Assembly: GCF_030811475.1 (NCBI RefSeq)
Contig: NZ_JAUSQV010000001.1
Location: 1,573,501 to 1,637,500 of the forward strand
DNA length: 64,000 nt
DNA from: Nakamurella flavida
Lineage (GTDB): Bacteria; Actinomycetota; Actinomycetes; Mycobacteriales; Nakamurellaceae
Reading direction: 5' to 3'
The position numbers and the translations under genes are program-made. Within the stretch, counting starts at the first letter, position 1. Every line of letters starts with the position of its first letter. This document shows positions 1 to 10,542 of this stretch, piece after piece. Below the pieces are notes generated by a model. That model had not been told where the DNA came from. It searched no databases and was given only the letters and a program-made list of their open reading frames with translations.

Positions 1-993
<993 letters not shown>

Positions 994-997
<4 letters not shown>

Positions 998-1641
998 CGC
1001 AGAATCACCTTTCGTCCGGTCACCGAGTAGGGGGCCCGGGTCAACGCGGTCACCACGTCCACCAACAGGTCCCGTTCGGCGACCTTGATCCGTTCGTGCA
1101 GGGTCGTCACGTCGTCGTCCGGCGCGACCGGGACCGCGCGCTGGTCCACGATCGGGCCCGCGTCCACCCCGGCGTCGACCAGGAAGACGGTGCATCCGGT
1201 CACCCGCACCCCGTGGGCGAGGGCATCGGCCGGGGCGCGCATGCCCGGGAAGGCGGGCAGCAGGGAGGGGTGCGCGTTGATCACCCGGTGCTCGAAGCGC
1301 CGCAGGAAGCCCGGGCCGACCAGTTTCATGAACCCCGCCAGCACCACCAGATCAGCGCCGTGCGCCTCGATCGCGGTGGCCAGCGCGTCGTTCCACGCCG
1401 CCCGGTCGGCATGGTCACGCACCCGGCACGAGAAGGTCGCGATCCCGGCCGCCCGCGCCCGGTCCAGGGCCACGCAGTCGTCCAGATCGGTCCCGACGGC
1501 GACGATCTCGTACGGCTTGGGGGCGGGATCGTCGAGCAGGGCCTGCAGCAGGGTGCCCGAACCGGAGGCCAGCACGACCACCTTGCGGGGCGGACCACCG
1601 GCGGGGGATGCGACTCCGGCCGGGTCGGTCGTGGGGGGCAC
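994..1641 (-). CDS. purN: PurN, phosphoribosylglycinamide formyltransferase
   Basis: Transfers a formyl group from 10-formyl-THF to GAR, the third step of purine synthesis. The 215-residue protein carries the GART signature: a GSGT phosphate-binding loop at residues 27-30, [13 protein letters not shown] at 121-133 supplying catalytic Asn122 and His124, and DAGVDAGPI with Asp160. It is about 18 residues longer at the N terminus than usual family members because the called start precedes the core [11 protein letters not shown]; a later start cannot be excluded, but no better Met is available. The stop overlaps the purH start. A 204-base gap separates it from perM upstream. Confidence 0.96.
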
Positions 1642-1845
1642 GGCGTTCCTCCGGGAGGTCGGGGCCGGCGGTCGGGGCGTTCGCCTGTGGTGACCGGGCC
1701 CGGGCGGACCGGTCTCGGTCGGGCGATCCCAGGCTAGACGGCTGGGCCGCGGCGGTCGGCCCCGGGTCCGGCGGGCCTCCTGCGGCCGGTCGCCACCCGG
1801 CGGGCCCGGCGGCCTCGTGCCGCAGTCCCTGCGCCGGGTCGGCGA

Positions 1846-3528
1846 TCAGCTGTGGGACCGGCCGTCCCGCGGAGCGCCGTCCGCCTGGTCGCCGGGTGAG
1901 GGCGCAACGTCGACAGCATCGGCGTCGGCAGGATCGGCGTCGGCGTCCGCGGCCCGGGCGGGGTCGGTGTCCTCGGCCTCGGCCTCGGCGACCGCCGGGT
2001 CGGCGTCGGGCTCGTCAGTGTCACCGGCCTCCCTGTCGCCCGATCGGGCCGGGCTGTCCGAGGCGTCCTGCGCGGCCTCGGTGGCGGTGCCGTCGGCGGC
2101 CGGGCCGGTGCCGTCGGTGCGGTCCGTGCCCTCGGTGCTCTCGGGGCTCTCGGGGCTCTCGGGTTCCGCGGTGTCCTCGTCCGCCACCGACGCAGCCTGA
2201 TCCGAGGAGGCATCCTCCCCGGCGACGGCGGTCGGCGTGTTGCCGTCCGTCGGGCGGCCGTCACCCCCGTCACCGGACGAGGCAGCGCCGGCGGCGGTGG
2301 CAGGGGCCGCGGCCGCACGCCGCCGCGGCGTCGAGGTGACCGGCGCCGCCGGCCGGGGCGCGCGGAGCGCGGTGGCGAACTGGGCGAGGACGGTCAGCCC
2401 GCCCACGACGGCGACACCGGCGACGACCACCCCGCCCAGGAGTGCGGCCGGTGCTCCGGTGGCTGCGATCGGACCGCCCTGCACGCCGCCGCGGGCGACC
2501 AGGGCCAGGACGCAGAGGGCGACACCGGCCACCACCGCCGCGGTGCCCACGGCCAGGAAACGGTCGGCCACCAGGCGGGTCCGCTGGGCCACCCACCAGC
2601 CGACGAGCACGGCCACGGCGACCGGGACGACGAGCCAGACCAGACCGGCCACGGACGCGGCCACCCCCTCGGGGGCCGCGGCGAACAGCGGCACCGCGGG
2701 CAGGTCGACCACGGTCGAACCGAACGGGGTGTAGTCGCCCTGTCCGATCTGGAAGCCCACGCCGGTGACGTACCCGGTCCCGGCGACGGCAGCGTTGGGG
2801 ACGAGCAGGAGTTGCAGCACGGTCAGGCCGAGCCCGGCGCCGACGCCGGGGGCGACCAGACCGGTCAGGGCGGCGACCGAGGAGAACGACAGGATCAACC
2901 CGGCCACGACGGCCAGGGCGCCCGCGGCGAGCAGGGCCAGCGCGGCGGCGGTGCCGGCCCGCGCACCGAGCCGGAGCCACAGCGGCGTTCCGGCCCACCA
3001 CCCACGCAGGGCGCTGCCCGGGGCGGCCGTGCCCCAGGCGGCGGCGACCAGCGCCATCGCACCGGCGGTGAGCACGGCGGTGGGCGGGACGCTGCCCGCA
3101 GGGGCGAACGAACGGGCCACCACGCTGACGAAGAGCCCGTAGACCGCGGCGGTGCTCAGCACCGCGACGACCTCCTGGGTGCGGCCCACCGGGCGCAGCC
3201 GGGCCCGCCGGGTGACGGCGGACAGCAGACCCAGCACGGCCCCGGAGACCAGCAGCGGACTGATCGACACGGTGACCCCGCCGAGGGTGACCGGCACCAG
3301 GTGGGCGGCCGCGAAGGCCACCACCCCGGCCTGGACGGCGTTGGCCGCGTCCGCGGTCGAGTCGGGCGCGGACGCCCACAGGATCAGGGTGAGGCCACAG
3401 GCGAGCAGGACCACGGACAGGCCGACCGACAGCGCCCGCACGGCGGCGGCCAGGGCGACCACCCAGGTGCGGGGTGCAGCGCGGTCGTCGTCGGGGGCCA
3501 ACCGGCCGAGAGTCAGTTCCGCGATCAC
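1846..3528 (-). CDS. PerM-like integral membrane protein (DUF6350 family)
   Basis: A 560-residue protein. Residues about 20-390 are a series of hydrophobic Ala/Val/Leu/Gly-rich segments, roughly nine to ten membrane spans. Residues about 395-560 form a long hydrophilic tail very rich in Ala, Asp, Glu, Ser and Pro, probably disordered and cytoplasmic. Sequence character and position (directly upstream of purN and downstream of sucCD) match the actinobacterial DUF6350 family, whose M. tuberculosis member PerM (Rv0955) supports cell division and persistence. That functional link is by family and synteny only; nothing in the sequence shows a reaction. The acidic tail is longer than I would expect for the family. 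Start ATG at 3528. Confidence 0.8.
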   Translation of the reverse strand: MIAELTLGRLAPDDDRAAPRTWVVALAAAVRALSVGLSVVLLACGLTLILWASAPDSTADAANAVQAGVVAFAAAHLVPVTLGGVTVSISPLLVSGAVLGLLSAVTRRARLRPVGRTQEVVAVLSTAAVYGLFVSVVARSFAPAGSVPPTAVLTAGAMALVAAAWGTAAPGSALRGWWAGTPLWLRLGARAGTAAALALLAAGALAVVAGLILSFSSVAALTGLVAPGVGAGLGLTVLQLLLVPNAAVAGTGYVTGVGFQIGQGDYTPFGSTVVDLPAVPLFAAAPEGVAASVAGLVWLVVPVAVAVLVGWWVAQRTRLVADRFLAVGTAAVVAGVALCVLALVARGGVQGGPIAATGAPAALLGGVVVAGVAVVGGLTVLAQFATALRAPRPAAPVTSTPRRRAAAAPATAAGAASSGDGGDGRPTDGNTPTAVAGEDASSDQAASVADEDTAEPESPESPESTEGTDRTDGTGPAADGTATEAAQDASDSPARSGDREAGDTDEPDADPAVAEAEAEDTDPARAADADADPADADAVDVAPSPGDQADGAPRDGRSHS

Positions 3529-3829
3529 CCGGACACTCTCACACGGTCCGGGGCGGGGCCCCGGGTCCCACGCCGCCGCCGGAGCGGGTGTGACCTGTCC
3601 CCCGCCCGGCCGGGGCGCGGGACCCGAGCCGGCAGCCGCGTCCGCCCGCGGAGTCGATCATGACGCTCCTGCCGCCCGGCCCGGCGAGTCCTGATCGACA
3701 CGCCGAGCGACGGGCATGATCGACGGCCGGGGCGGACCCGCCGATGCCCTGGACCCGGGCAGACCGATGGCCACCCCGCAGCAGCGGAGTGGCCATCGGA
3801 ACGTCACGGGCGGGACGCGGCCCGGTCGA
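3529..3829. other. Intergenic gap between sucD and perM
   Basis: No convincing gene. The sucD-proximal end carries the strong hairpin listed separately at 3764-3799; the remaining bases should contain the perM promoter, but I see no convincing -35/-10 pair. Confidence 0.6.
3764..3799 (-). terminator. Rho-independent-type hairpin downstream of sucD
   Basis: Arms 3764-3779 and 3784-3799 form a 16-bp stem with one mismatch and a 4-nt loop (AGCA on plus). It begins 31 bases beyond the sucD stop on the minus strand. There is no T-run, which is common for actinobacterial terminators. It marks the end of the sucC-sucD transcript and separates it from perM-purN-purH. Confidence 0.75.
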
Positions 3830-4711
3830 TCAGGACAGCACGGAGCGCAGCAGTCGCGCCGTCTCGGACGGGGTCTTCCCGACCTGGACGCCGGCCGCCT
3901 CGAGGGCGTCCTGCTTGGCCTGGGCGGTGCCGGCCGAGCCGGAGACGATGGCGCCGGCGTGGCCCATGGTCTTGCCCTCGGGCGCGGTGAACCCGGCGAC
4001 GTACCCGACGACCGGCTTGGTCACGTTGGCCTGGATGTAGGCCGCCGCGCGCTCCTCGGCGTCGCCGCCGATCTCGCCGATCATGACGATCGCCTCGGTC
4101 TCGTCGTCGGCCTGGAAGGCCTCGAGCGCGTCGATGTGGGTGGTCCCGATGATCGGGTCACCGCCGATGCCCACGGCCGAGGAGAAGCCGAGATCCCGCA
4201 GCTCGTACATCATCTGGTAGGTCAACGTGCCGGACTTGGAGACCAGGCCGACCCGGCCCGGACCGGTGATGTTCGCCGGGATGATGCCGGCGTTGGACTT
4301 GCCGGGCGAGATGACGCCGGGGCAGTTCGGCCCGATGATCCGGGTCTTGTTGCCGGTGGCGACCGCGTGGGCCCAGAAGACGGCGGAGTCGTGCACCGGG
4401 ATGCCCTCGGTGATCACGACGGCCAGCTCGATGCCGGCGTCGATGGCCTCCAGCACCGCGTCCTTGGCGAACGCCGGCGGCACGAACAGCACCGAGACGT
4501 CGGCGCCGGTCTCGCTCATCGCCTCGGCGACGGTGCCGAAGACGGGCTGGCTGGAGCCGTCGAAATCGACGGACGTGCCGGCCTTACGGGCGTTGACCCC
4601 ACCGACGATGGTGGTGCCGGAGGCGAGCATGCGACGGGTGTGCTTGCTGCCCTCCGAGCCGGTCATGCCCTGCACGATGACGCGCGAGTTCTCGTTCAGG
4701 AAGATCGCCAT
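3830..4711 (-). CDS. sucD: Succinyl-CoA synthetase alpha subunit
   Basis: Alpha subunit of the TCA-cycle enzyme that interconverts succinyl-CoA and succinate with substrate-level phosphorylation. The 293-residue length is normal. The N-terminal CoA-binding Rossmann part contains QGMTGSEG at 14-21. The phosphohistidine lies in [11 protein letters not shown] at His251. GPNCPGVI (127-134) is the usual ligase signature. It follows sucC after 3 bases, so the two are cotranscribed and probably translationally coupled, consistent with equimolar subunits. A strong hairpin follows the stop. Confidence 0.97.
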   Translation of the reverse strand: MAIFLNENSRVIVQGMTGSEGSKHTRRMLASGTTIVGGVNARKAGTSVDFDGSSQPVFGTVAEAMSETGADVSVLFVPPAFAKDAVLEAIDAGIELAVVITEGIPVHDSAVFWAHAVATGNKTRIIGPNCPGVISPGKSNAGIIPANITGPGRVGLVSKSGTLTYQMMYELRDLGFSSAVGIGGDPIIGTTHIDALEAFQADDETEAIVMIGEIGGDAEERAAAYIQANVTKPVVGYVAGFTAPEGKTMGHAGAIVSGSAGTAQAKQDALEAAGVQVGKTPSETARLLRSVLS

Positions 4712-4714
4712 GGG

Positions 4715-5905
4715 TCAGGCTCCCGGGGTCTGCGAGGAAAGGGCGGAGTGGGCCAGCTCTGCAGCTTTCTCGGCCCCTTCGTCCATGGTGTCGGCCTGGG
4801 TGACCAGCGGGTGGGCGGCCTCGGTGAGGATGCGCCGGCCCTCCTCGACGTTGTTGCCGTCGAGCCGGACGACCAGCGGCTTGGTGGCCGCGTCGCCCAG
4901 GATGCCCAGCGCCGCGACGATGCCGTTGGCCACCGCGTCGCACGCGGTGATGCCGCCGAAGACGTTGACGAAGACGGACTGCACGTCGTCGTCGGACAGG
5001 ATGATGTCCAGGCCGTTGGCCATGACCTCGGCGCTGGCGCCGCCGCCGATGTCCAGGAAGTTGGCCGGGGTGACCCCGCCGTGGTTCTCGCCGGCATACG
5101 CGACCACGTCCAGGGTGGACATGACCAGGCCCGCGCCGTTGCCGATGATCCCGACCTGGCCGTCGAGCTTGACGTAGTTCAGACCCTTGGCCTTCGCCTT
5201 GGCCTCGAGGGGGTTCTCCGCCTCGGTGTCGGCGAACGCGGCGTGACCGGGGTGGCGGAAGTCGGCGTTCTCGTCCAGGGAGACCTTGCCGTCCAGCGCC
5301 AGCACGGTGCCGGTCGGGGTCTTCACCAGCGGGTTCACCTCGACCAGAGTGGCGTCCTCGGCGACGAAGGTCTCCCACAGGGACACCAGGATCTCGATGA
5401 CCTGGTCGCGGACCTCGGCGGGGAACTTCCCGGCGTCGGCGATCTCGGCGGCCTTGGCCCGGTCGACACCGGGGAGCGCGTCCACGGGGATGCGCGCGAG
5501 CGCGTCGGGGCGCTCGACGGCCAGCTCCTCGATCTCCATGCCGCCCTCACGGCTGGCCATGGCCAGGAACGTGCGGTTGGCCCGGTCCAGCAGGAAGGAG
5601 ACGTAGTACTCCTCCGCGATGTCGGCAGCCTCGGAGACCAGGACCGTGCGGGTCACGTGGCCCTTGATGTCCAGTCCGAGGATGTCCTTGGCCTTGGCCG
5701 CGGCGGCGGCGGCGTCGGGGGCGAACTTCACGCCGCCGGCCTTGCCACGCCCACCTGTCTTGACCTGGGACTTCACCATGACCGCGGTGCCCAGGCGGGT
5801 CGCGATGGCCTCGGCCTCCTCGACGGTCCGGGCGGTGTCTCCGGGGGTGGTGGGTACTCCGTGCGCGGCGAAGAGCTCCTTCGCCTGGTACTCGTACAGA
5901 TCCAC
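4715..5905 (-). CDS. sucC: Succinyl-CoA synthetase beta subunit
   Basis: Nucleotide-binding ATP-grasp subunit that pairs with SucD. The 396-residue protein begins with [18 protein letters not shown], the family hallmark, followed by an ATP-grasp domain (about residues 1-235) containing [19 protein letters not shown] and VEVNPLVKT, and a C-terminal CoA-ligase domain with NIFGGITxC-like [13 protein letters not shown]. First gene of sucC-sucD. A 434-base non-coding gap lies upstream; I did not find a convincing promoter there. Confidence 0.97.
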   Translation of the reverse strand: MDLYEYQAKELFAAHGVPTTPGDTARTVEEAEAIATRLGTAVMVKSQVKTGGRGKAGGVKFAPDAAAAAAKAKDILGLDIKGHVTRTVLVSEAADIAEEYYVSFLLDRANRTFLAMASREGGMEIEELAVERPDALARIPVDALPGVDRAKAAEIADAGKFPAEVRDQVIEILVSLWETFVAEDATLVEVNPLVKTPTGTVLALDGKVSLDENADFRHPGHAAFADTEAENPLEAKAKAKGLNYVKLDGQVGIIGNGAGLVMSTLDVVAYAGENHGGVTPANFLDIGGGASAEVMANGLDIILSDDDVQSVFVNVFGGITACDAVANGIVAALGILGDAATKPLVVRLDGNNVEEGRRILTEAAHPLVTQADTMDEGAEKAAELAHSALSSQTPGA

Positions 5906-6339
5906 GTCTTCTCCAGACTCGTGTCCGCTGATGCGGTCCGTACACCCGGACGTCGGACACCGGGCTCGTCATGGACCGCGGGGACACCTTATCCAGCGGC
6001 ACGGAACGGCGCCCTGCCCGGCCGGGTCGGTGAGCCCGAGATCACCCGGGTCCGTTGCCGGCCGCGGTGCGGGCGGCCCAGTGGGCCGCGACCCGGGTGG
6101 CGGTGAGCGCCGTCGGGCAGACGGCGGCGTTGATCAGCGAACCGGCGAAAGTACGGCCGGTCGGGGCCGATCCCCAGGTGACCGGATCGTCGAACAGTGG
6201 TCGTCGACGTCCCTGGCTCGCGTCCCCGCCCGATCGAGGGCTGTCGCGCCGGCCGTGACCGGCGGTGGCCGACCTCCCCCGTGCGCCGCCTCCGCGTTCG
6301 TCAGGACAGCCGCGTCGGCGCGTCGGCTCCGGGGCAGGC
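5906..6339. other. Intergenic gap upstream of sucC
   Basis: No gene I can support. It includes a perfect 7-bp hairpin at 6073-6089 (GCGGCCC-AGT-GGGCCGC), flanked by the complementary 9-mers CACCCGGGT and ACCCGGGTG, which could terminate transcription from the membrane-protein gene ending at 6340. About 45 minus-strand codons ending at 6042 have strong GC third positions but no convincing start or family, so I do not call them a gene. Confidence 0.5.
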
Positions 6340-8613
6340 TCAGCTGGCGGCCGGCACGTCCCGGTCCGCCGGGTCCAGCCGACGAACCCGCCGGGCGGCG
6401 CGCCAGAAGAGCGGCGCCACCAGCAGCAGGCCGACCACCGCGACAACGCCGGCGACCAGACCCGGCCCGGTGGCGAAACCGGCCTCGTCCCGGATCGCCG
6501 CCGGGACCAGACAGCGCTGGGCGAGCACCACAGCCGCTGCGACCGGGGCGGCCGCCGCCACGACGGGCTTCAGGCTCGTACCGCCGAGCAGCACCGCTCC
6601 GACGGCGGCCAGGGTGACCGCCCAGACCCCGAGGGTGCCCACCTCGTATCCGCGCAACAGGGCCGTGGACCGGGTCAGATCGGCGGTCCACACCGGGAAC
6701 GCCCCGGCCCCCACGATCAGGACGACCAGCACCGCCAGCGGCCCGCGCCGGATCACCCGGGACCGGTCGGCCGAGGCGTCGTCGACCTGGAGCAGGCTCT
6801 GCTCGGCGACCCGACGGGTGATCACGGGGGCGAGCACCGCGGCCGCGGCCGCGAGCACCACCCCGGCGACGCCCGCCCAGAACCCCGGGCCCGCCGACCA
6901 GGTGTGCTTGAACTCCGCCGGCACCGCGGCCATCAGCGAACTCAGCGGATCCTGCGTGTTCCCGGCCGCCCGGATCAGCCGGGCCAGCAGCACCCCGGCG
7001 TCGGTCAGCGCCAGCAGCGCCCCGGCCCAGACCACCCCGGCGGAGGTCCGCCCGGCCTGGGCGGTCCACGGCAGCAGGGCCAGCACGCCGGCCACCGCGA
7101 GGACGATCGCGGCCATCAGGAACGGCGGCGCGGCCGGTGCGGCGATGTCCGCGACCTCCGGGGTGGGCGCGGCCCCGTCGAAGAGCAGGATCGGCCGACG
7201 CCAGGCGAGCAGGCAGCCGGCCGCCGCGGCCAGCAGCAGCCCGCCGACGACGATCGACCCCCGGGACCCGATGCGTCCGCCGTCCGGCCCGGCGGCTCCC
7301 CGCTCGGCGGTCCGGGGTGGGGTCGCCCGGGCTGCCGGCGACGAGCCGTCCGCCCGTGGTCCGCCGGCCGGAGGTGCGACGGAGTCGTCACCGCGGCCGT
7401 TCGCCGGGAGATCGACGGGCTGCGACGTGTACGTCGAGGTCGGCCGCAGGCGGTTCAGCGCGGCACTCGCCCCGACCAGCGCGCCGCCGACCATGGGCAG
7501 GAAGGCGGCGGCCGACAGAGAAGTGGCCGCGCCGGCGGTCACCGCGACGATCGCGATCAGACCGGGCAGGGCGGCGGCCAGTCCGGCCCCGGCGAGCAGC
7601 CCGGCGGAGACGGCCCGGGGCACACCGGCCGCGACCAGGACGGCCACGGCGAGGGCCAGTAGCGCGACGAAGGCGGCCAGCACCCCGGACAGATCGGTGG
7701 CGGCCGGAACGAGCCGCAGCTCCAGGTATCCACCCCGGTAGGGCACCGACAGCAGACCGGCGGCGACCACCACCGCGCCCAGACACCCGACCGCGATCAT
7801 CGGCGCGTTCCCGGCCAGCCGCAGCGGCGGCATCGGCTCGGCCCCGCTCCCGAACCGGGCCGCGGGTCCGGCGCCACCGCCGTCGCCATCGATCGGCGAG
7901 CGGTCGACCGCGGGCCGCCCCGCGCCGTCTGGGGACGTCCTCCGGACCCCGGACGTGTTCGTCGAACCGGCCGCGGGCCCCGGGGCGACGTGGCCGCCTG
8001 CTGCCGTGCCGGACCGATCGGGACGCTGTCCGTCGCGCAGTGCGCGGTCGGGGAGCGCGGTATCGGGCAGTGCGGTGCCCGGAAGAGCGGCGCCCGGCAG
8101 TGCGGTGCCCGGCAGTGCCGCATCCGGCATGGGCGCCGCGGCCAGCGCCCGGGCGGCGAGGACACCGACCACCAGGGCCAGCAGATCGGCCAGCAGCACC
8201 AGGAAGGCACCGGCGCCCACCGTGAAGGGCCGCGCGGCGTCCGAGGTCTCGGCGAACAGATCGGGTCGGACGAGGTCGTCGGGGCCGAGCACCAGGGGCA
8301 GGTCGGTGACCAGCCGGACCACCGCGAACGAACCGGCACCCGCGGCCACCGCGAGGGCGGGTACCCGCCGACCACCGGCGAGGACGAGGACGAGGACCGC
8401 CGGCAGGATCGCGATCCACCCGGCCGCCGTCGTGCCCCCGACCACCGATCCGTCGGCCGCGCCGACCACCCCGATCAGGGGTGCCGCCGCCCCCACCACG
8501 GCCGCGACCAGCAGTCCGACACCGAGCGCCACGGGCGTCACCGGTCCCGCCGGCCCCGGGTCGGCGACCGCCGGGCGGCGGGCGGACACGGGCACCTGCG
8601 GGTGGTCGGACAC
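6340..8613 (-). CDS. Large multi-pass membrane protein of unknown function
   Basis: I do not recognise the family. The 757-residue product has hydrophobic segments at about 26-50, 64-80, 82-102, 132-158, 272-290, 306-330, 336-362, 365-386, 453-471, 497-515, 524-546, 577-598, 625-640, 658-678, 684-702 and 716-736, i.e. about 14-16 membrane spans, and no obvious signal peptide. Two long hydrophilic loops rich in Pro, Ala, Gly and Asp interrupt them (about 160-265 and 388-450). The first loop opens with five tandem pentapeptides of the form ALP[GD]x (166-190), encoded by 15-bp DNA repeats near 8040-8130. It is monocistronic, divergent from the small membrane-protein genes starting at 8687. It occupies a position where other actinobacteria have varied membrane genes near sucCD. 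Confidence 0.75.
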   Translation of the reverse strand: MSDHPQVPVSARRPAVADPGPAGPVTPVALGVGLLVAAVVGAAAPLIGVVGAADGSVVGGTTAAGWIAILPAVLVLVLAGGRRVPALAVAAGAGSFAVVRLVTDLPLVLGPDDLVRPDLFAETSDAARPFTVGAGAFLVLLADLLALVVGVLAARALAAAPMPDAALPGTALPGAALPGTALPDTALPDRALRDGQRPDRSGTAAGGHVAPGPAAGSTNTSGVRRTSPDGAGRPAVDRSPIDGDGGGAGPAARFGSGAEPMPPLRLAGNAPMIAVGCLGAVVVAAGLLSVPYRGGYLELRLVPAATDLSGVLAAFVALLALAVAVLVAAGVPRAVSAGLLAGAGLAAALPGLIAIVAVTAGAATSLSAAAFLPMVGGALVGASAALNRLRPTSTYTSQPVDLPANGRGDDSVAPPAGGPRADGSSPAARATPPRTAERGAAGPDGGRIGSRGSIVVGGLLLAAAAGCLLAWRRPILLFDGAAPTPEVADIAAPAAPPFLMAAIVLAVAGVLALLPWTAQAGRTSAGVVWAGALLALTDAGVLLARLIRAAGNTQDPLSSLMAAVPAEFKHTWSAGPGFWAGVAGVVLAAAAAVLAPVITRRVAEQSLLQVDDASADRSRVIRRGPLAVLVVLIVGAGAFPVWTADLTRSTALLRGYEVGTLGVWAVTLAAVGAVLLGGTSLKPVVAAAAPVAAAVVLAQRCLVPAAIRDEAGFATGPGLVAGVVAVVGLLLVAPLFWRAARRVRRLDPADRDVPAAS

Positions 8614-8686
8614 CGGTCGAACCTAGCAACCGGGCCACGGCGCCCGACCGGGCCGCGCCCCCGTCCGGAACTGGGATGATCGGGAG

Positions 8687-9052
8687 GTGATCCAAGCCCT
8701 GGCCGTCGGCGGCATGATCGCCGCCCTGTTGTTGGCCGTCTGGACCGGCGTCCAGGCCGGCCGCCGGCGACCCACCACCGAGGCCCAGATGATCGGCGCC
8801 ATCGTTGTGGAGGCGGTGCTCGTCGTGCAGGCCGTCATCGCCACCGTCCGGGTCGCCGGTGGCGCCACCGTCGTCGAGCCGGTGACGTTCCTGGCCTACC
8901 TGTTCGGTGTGCTCCTGCCGTTGCCGCTGGGTTTCTACCTGGCCCGGGAGGAACGGTCCCGGTGGGGCTCGCTCAGCCTCTGCTTCACCGCGGTCGTCGT
9001 CGGCGTGATGACGTTGCGACTGCTGCAGCTGTGGTCGGCCGGCCGTGCCTGA
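8687..9052 (+). CDS. Small integral membrane protein, unknown function
   Basis: A 121-residue protein with about four hydrophobic segments (residues 3-21, 33-54, 64-84 and 94-113) and short polar links, so nearly all of it is membrane-embedded. The GTG start at 8687 is poorly spaced from the preceding GGGAGG-like sequence, so a leaderless transcript is possible. It overlaps the next gene by 8 bases (start 9045), which suggests coupled translation with a second membrane protein and then the DNA glycosylase. No recognised domain. Confidence 0.75.
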   Translation: MIQALAVGGMIAALLLAVWTGVQAGRRRPTTEAQMIGAIVVEAVLVVQAVIATVRVAGGATVVEPVTFLAYLFGVLLPLPLGFYLAREERSRWGSLSLCFTAVVVGVMTLRLLQLWSAGRA

Positions 9053-9623
9053 CGCCCCGGCCCCCGGCGGTCGCCGGCGGAGCTGGCTGACCGGCCGTTC
9101 GTCCGCCGACGACGACACCCGTCCCGTGACGCCCGGCCCGGGCTCGTCCGCGGACGGGGTGTTCACCGAGCGGGATGACGGGGGGACCGAGGAGATCGAG
9201 GGGCCACCCCCGGCCGGACCCCGTCGACTGCTCATCGCCCTGTACGCGATCTTCGCATTGGCGGCCACGGCCCGGGCCGTCGTGCAGCTGACCACCCAGT
9301 TCGAACAGGCCCCCCTGGCCTACGTGCTCTCCGCCTTCTCCGGGGTGGTGTACCTGGCCGCGACCGTCGGCCTGGTCTCCCGCCGTGCCTGGTCCCGGCC
9401 GTTGGCCTGGGCGGCCTGCGGCACCGAGATGGCGGGGGTGCTGATCGTCGGATTCCTGTCCGTGCTGGACGCCGAGGCTTTCCCGAAGGACACCGTCTGG
9501 TCGCACTTCGGATCCGGCTACGGCTATTTCCCGGTACTGCTCCCGGTGCTCGGACTGCTGTGGCTCGGCTACAGCCGGAACTTCACCGAGCCGGCCGGAG
9601 AGGACAGCGATGCCCGAAGGTGA
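9045..9623 (+). CDS. Integral membrane protein, unknown function
   Basis: A 192-residue protein with a hydrophilic N terminus (about 1-60, rich in Asp, Gly, Pro, Ser) followed by four membrane segments (about 62-80, 88-108, 116-138 and 160-178). It overlaps both neighbours: 8 bases with the upstream membrane gene and 14 bases with the glycosylase gene. Family not recognised; the compact overlap suggests the three genes form one transcription unit. ATG start at 9045. Confidence 0.8.
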   Translation: MPDAPAPGGRRRSWLTGRSSADDDTRPVTPGPGSSADGVFTERDDGGTEEIEGPPPAGPRRLLIALYAIFALAATARAVVQLTTQFEQAPLAYVLSAFSGVVYLAATVGLVSRRAWSRPLAWAACGTEMAGVLIVGFLSVLDAEAFPKDTVWSHFGSGYGYFPVLLPVLGLLWLGYSRNFTEPAGEDSDARR

Positions 9624-10518
9624 CAGCGTCTTCCTGGTCGCCCGCAAACTGCGTGCCGCCCTGGACGGGCGCCTGCTCACCCACGCCGATCTCCGCGTAC
9701 CCGCACACGCCACCGCGGATCTGTCCGGGCGGACCGTGCTCGAGCACGACACCGTCGGCAAGCACCTGCTCACCCGGCTGTCCGGCGGCATCACCCTGCA
9801 CACCCATCTGCGGATGGACGGGTCGTGGAACGTGGTCGGCGCCGGGAAGTGGCTGCCGCGCCGCCTGATGCCCGACGTCCGGGTGGTGCTGCTGACCGAC
9901 GGGCCCACCGCGTTCGGCGTGCTCCTGCCCGTGGTGGATTTGGTGCACACCGCCGAGGAACACACCGTCGTCGGGCATCTCGGTCCGGACCCGTTGCGGG
10001 TCGACTGGAACCCGGCCGAGGCGCTCCGCCGGTTCGCGCAGCGCCCGGAGCGGCCGCTGGCCGCGGCCCTGCTCGACCAGCGGAACATGGCCGGCCTGGG
10101 CAACCTGTGGGCCAACGAGCTCTGCTTCCTGCGCGGACGCAGCCCCTGGACGCCGGTCGGCGAGGTGGACATGGCGCCGATGGTCGACCTGGCCGCCCGC
10201 GCCCTGCAGCGATCGGCCACCGTGCCCGGTGCCTACCAGGTGACCACCGGCAACACCCGACGCGGGGAGAGCCACTGGGTGTCCGGCCGCTCGGGGCGCC
10301 CCTGCCTCCGTTGCGGCACCGTGGTGCGGGTGGAGGCCGAGACGCCCGGCGATCCGGAGCGCCGCCGCACCTGGTGGTGCCCGCACTGCCAGCCCGGCCC
10401 CGCCCCCCAGGGCTCGGCCGCCCCCGGCCCGCCCGCCCGCGACCTGAGCGCGGGCCGCACCGAGGGATCCGGGCGAGCCACCCGCGTCCCCCGCGGCCGG
10501 TACGGCCCCCGCCGCTGA
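9610..10518 (+). CDS. Fpg/Nei-family DNA glycosylase (endonuclease VIII-like, Nei2 type)
   Basis: Base-excision repair enzyme that removes oxidised bases and cleaves the AP site. The N terminus MPEGDS gives the catalytic Pro2 and Glu3, and the D-S after Gly points to the Nei rather than the Fpg branch. Lys51 lies in the expected beta-hairpin motif (TVGKHL). The helix-2-turn-helix region is near 145-215 (LLDQRNMAGLGNLWANE), and a C-terminal zinc finger uses Cys232, Cys235, Cys257 and Cys260. A Pro/Gly-rich basic tail of about 40 residues follows the finger and is beyond the normal family end. It overlaps the upstream membrane gene by 14 bases. The large tandem repeat locus begins directly after its stop. 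Confidence 0.93.
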   Translation: MPEGDSVFLVARKLRAALDGRLLTHADLRVPAHATADLSGRTVLEHDTVGKHLLTRLSGGITLHTHLRMDGSWNVVGAGKWLPRRLMPDVRVVLLTDGPTAFGVLLPVVDLVHTAEEHTVVGHLGPDPLRVDWNPAEALRRFAQRPERPLAAALLDQRNMAGLGNLWANELCFLRGRSPWTPVGEVDMAPMVDLAARALQRSATVPGAYQVTTGNTRRGESHWVSGRSGRPCLRCGTVVRVEAETPGDPERRRTWWCPHCQPGPAPQGSAAPGPPARDLSAGRTEGSGRATRVPRGRYGPRR

Positions 10519-10542
10519 CCGCTTGCCGCCCGGGACCGTGGC

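Noticed and set aside
3716-6106. 796-codon plus-strand open frame over sucCD
   Set aside because: Antisense shadow of sucD and sucC produced by the high-GC codon pattern.
6042-6446. 134-codon minus-strand open frame
   Set aside because: The first two thirds overlap the membrane-protein gene in another frame; only the last 45 codons look coding by composition and no start or family is visible.
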